In this document: positions 41,830-43,558 of the stretch, one piece after another | Layout of the letters: each line of letters starts with the position of its first letter | Position numbering within the stretch: the first letter of the stretch is position 1 | Assembly (NCBI GenBank): GCA_003450735.1 | Contig: DMEZ01000056.1 | Coordinates: 1 to 43,558, forward strand | Source of the DNA: Elusimicrobiota bacterium | GTDB taxonomy: Bacteria; Elusimicrobiota; Elusimicrobia; UBA1565 | Length of the DNA stretch: 43,558 bases | Reading direction: 5' to 3' | Notes under the pieces: model-generated | Told to the model about the DNA's origin: nothing | The model's database searches: none | Seen by the model: only the letters and a program-made list of their open reading frames with translations | Made by a program: the position numbers and the translations under genes

Positions 41830-43558
41830 AGAACGTCTCCGACAAGCGCGAGTTCACGGTCGTCAACCACCGCGTGGAGAAGATCGACGCGCTCGGCCTC
41901 GCCTGCGGCACCGCCCAGTTCACCGACGACGTGGACGTGAAGGGCCTCCTGACGGGCCGGATCCTCTTCAGCCCCCATGCCCATGCCCGCATCAAGAAGA
42001 TCGACACCTCGGCGGCCAAGAAGGTCCCCGGCGTGCTCGCGGTGCTCACCCACCTCGACCTGCCGCGCGTGCGGCACACCACCGCCGGTCAGGGCTACCC
42101 CGAGCCCTCGCCCTACGACACCCTCGTCTTGAGCGAGAAGGCGCGCTACGTGGGCGACCGCATCGCGGCCGTCGCGGCCGAGACGCCCGAGGCGGCCGAG
42201 GAGGCCCTCTCGAAGATCCGGGTGGACTACGAGATGCTCCCCGCCGTGTTCGATACGATGGAGGCCATGAAGGACGGCGCCCCCATCATCCACGACGAGG
42301 ACGACTCGAAGAACATCCCCGACGCCCAGCACAACATCTGCGCCAAGTTCGACTTCGAGGTCAAGGAATCGGAGTGGTTCTCCGAGGCCGACGTGGTGGT
42401 GGACCAGTGGTACAAGACCCAGTGGGCCCAGCACTGCGCCCTCGAGCCGCACGTGACCATCACCTACTTCGACGGCGACGGGCGCCTCGTCATCCGCACC
42501 TCCACCCAGGTGCCCTTCCACTGCCGGCGCATCACGGCCCGCGTGCTCCAGCTCCCGGTCAAGAAGATCCGCGTCATCAAGCCCCGCATCGGCGGCGGGT
42601 TCGGCTCCAAGCAGGAGGTTTTGCTCGAGCCTGTCTGCGCGGCCCTGACCCTGGCGACGCGTCGGCCGGTCAAGATCGAGTTCAACCGCAAGGAGACCTT
42701 CATCTCCTCGCGCACGCGCCACCCGCTCGTCATCCGCCTCAAGACCGGCGCGAAGAAGGACGGGACCATCACCGACGCTCACATGGAGGTCTACTGCGAC
42801 AACGGCGCCTACGGGGCCCACTCCCTGACCGTCATGATGTGCTCCGGCTCGCACACGATCCCCATGTACCAGGCCAAGAACAACAGCTTCCTCGGCCGCT
42901 CGGTGTACACGAACCTGCCCGTCGGCGGGGCCTACCGCGGCTTCGGCGCCACCCAGGGCTTCTTCGCCTGGGAGAGCCAGATGGACATCATGGCCGAGAA
43001 GCTGAAGATGGACCCCATCGAGTTCCGCAAAAAGAACTACATCCGCTCGGGCGAGGGCTCGCCGGTGTTCAAAGCCATGGGCGAGGGGCGCGAGGGCGTC
43101 GAGCAGAAGATCGGCTCCTGCGGCATGGACGAGTGCATCGAGAAGGGCATGGCCGCCTTCCGCTGGAACGAGAAGAAGGAGAAGCTCAAGAGCCAGGGCG
43201 GCGTCAAGCGCCGGGGCATCGGCTGCGCCTGCCTGATGCAGGGCTCGGGCATCCCCGAGGTGGACATGGCCGCGGCCTCGATCAAGATGAACGAGGACGG
43301 CTCCTTCAACCTGCTCATGGGCGCCACCGACCTCGGCACCGGCTCGGACACGGTGCTCGCCCAGATCGCGGCCGAGGCGCTCGGCGTGAAGGTGACGGAC
43401 ATCATCACGCTCTCCTCCGACACCGACCTGACGCCCTTCGACGTGGGGGCCTACGCCTCCTCGACCACCTTCATCTCGGGCAACGCGGTGAAGAAGGCGG
43501 CCCTGCACGCTCGCGAGCAGATCGTGAAGGTCGCCGCGAAGATCCTCGACGAGAAGCC
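41826..43558 (+). CDS. Molybdenum hydroxylase large subunit, 3' end outside window
   Basis: 577 residues are visible before the right edge, with no stop. Hammerhead domain (GTAQFTDDVDVKGLL), Moco-binding IGGGFGSKQE near residue 257, GAYRGFGATQ near 370 and ATDLGTGSDTVLAQIAAEALG near 500. The final part with the catalytic GxGE glutamate is missing. Relative to the paralogue at 6627, the Gly-Gly-Gly-Phe-Gly-Ser motif is closer to typical xanthine dehydrogenases and purine hydroxylases. Overlap with the small-subunit gene is ATGA. Confidence 0.88.
   Translation, partial: MKNVSDKREFTVVNHRVEKIDALGLACGTAQFTDDVDVKGLLTGRILFSPHAHARIKKIDTSAAKKVPGVLAVLTHLDLPRVRHTTAGQGYPEPSPYDTLVLSEKARYVGDRIAAVAAETPEAAEEALSKIRVDYEMLPAVFDTMEAMKDGAPIIHDEDDSKNIPDAQHNICAKFDFEVKESEWFSEADVVVDQWYKTQWAQHCALEPHVTITYFDGDGRLVIRTSTQVPFHCRRITARVLQLPVKKIRVIKPRIGGGFGSKQEVLLEPVCAALTLATRRPVKIEFNRKETFISSRTRHPLVIRLKTGAKKDGTITDAHMEVYCDNGAYGAHSLTVMMCSGSHTIPMYQAKNNSFLGRSVYTNLPVGGAYRGFGATQGFFAWESQMDIMAEKLKMDPIEFRKKNYIRSGEGSPVFKAMGEGREGVEQKIGSCGMDECIEKGMAAFRWNEKKEKLKSQGGVKRRGIGCACLMQGSGIPEVDMAAASIKMNEDGSFNLLMGATDLGTGSDTVLAQIAAEALGVKVTDIITLSSDTDLTPFDVGAYASSTTFISGNAVKKAALHAREQIVKVAAKILDEK

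Overview
This is a GC-rich (roughly two-thirds G+C by eye) bacterial chromosome segment with tightly packed genes and many 1-17 bp overlaps. Outer-membrane beta-barrel, Tat, ResB/CcsA cytochrome maturation and a secreted ribonuclease point to a diderm bacterium with an anaerobic or facultative respiratory life. The mix of FHA-kinase, TMTC-like membrane protein, DUF1015 and multiheme genes would fit an uncultured lineage such as Elusimicrobiota or a neighbour, but this is a weak guess. I see no rRNA, tRNA, CRISPR or intact insertion sequence.

Layout. 1-1605 (minus): left-truncated fused [2Fe-2S]/molybdopterin hydroxylase behind an orphan transposase-N-terminal (DUF772) gene. 1796-5242: serC-serA-DUF1015 operon. 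5269-6600 (minus): TMTC-like membrane glycosyltransferase-type protein. 6627-12812: molybdenum hydroxylase (large, 2Fe-2S, FAD subunits), dihydropyrimidinase-type hydrolase and FHA-Ser/Thr kinase. 12851-16301: lipoprotein, ResB, CcsA. 16385-20905: MerR-type regulator, hemA, decaheme DmsE/MtrA-like cytochrome, MtrB-like barrel. 21188-24764: 11-heme/cytochrome b fusion and a NapC-anchored cytochrome with 15 heme sites. 24768-28120 (minus): tatA, tatC, tetraheme cytochrome, Tat-type Fe-S protein, NrfD. 28257-33895: 19-heme/cytochrome b fusion, histidine kinase, two receivers, CheC-like phosphatase. 33867-35517 (minus): unknown exported protein and a barstar/barnase pair. 35580-38595: SDR-like protein, MoeB (minus), toxin-antitoxin pair. 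38781-43558: SsnA-like deaminase, MoaD-like protein and a second three-subunit molybdenum hydroxylase, cut by the right edge.

How it fits together. The centre is a candidate extracellular (or other outer-membrane) electron-transfer island: five multiheme cytochromes with 57 CXXCH and two unusual heme motifs, an outer-membrane porin-cytochrome pair, three different quinol-facing membrane modules (two CbcL-like fusions and NrfD/Fe-S/tetraheme), with heme synthesis, cytochrome c maturation and Tat export encoded alongside. A MerR-type regulator with a CWEVRKC tail sits at its head, and related AT-rich operator-like elements recur in its own promoter, before hemA and in the 28.2 kb divergent promoter. 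The flanks hold purine/heterocycle hydroxylases with cyclic-amide and amino hydrolases and molybdopterin sulfur-carrier genes, a layout that recalls a dispersed ygfK-ssnA-ygfM-xdhD/hyuA cluster. They could feed electrons to the respiratory centre, but that link is inference.

Regulatory style. At least seven genes have a -10-like hexamer only 6-10 nt before the start codon, suggesting leaderless transcripts; others have clear Shine-Dalgarno sites.
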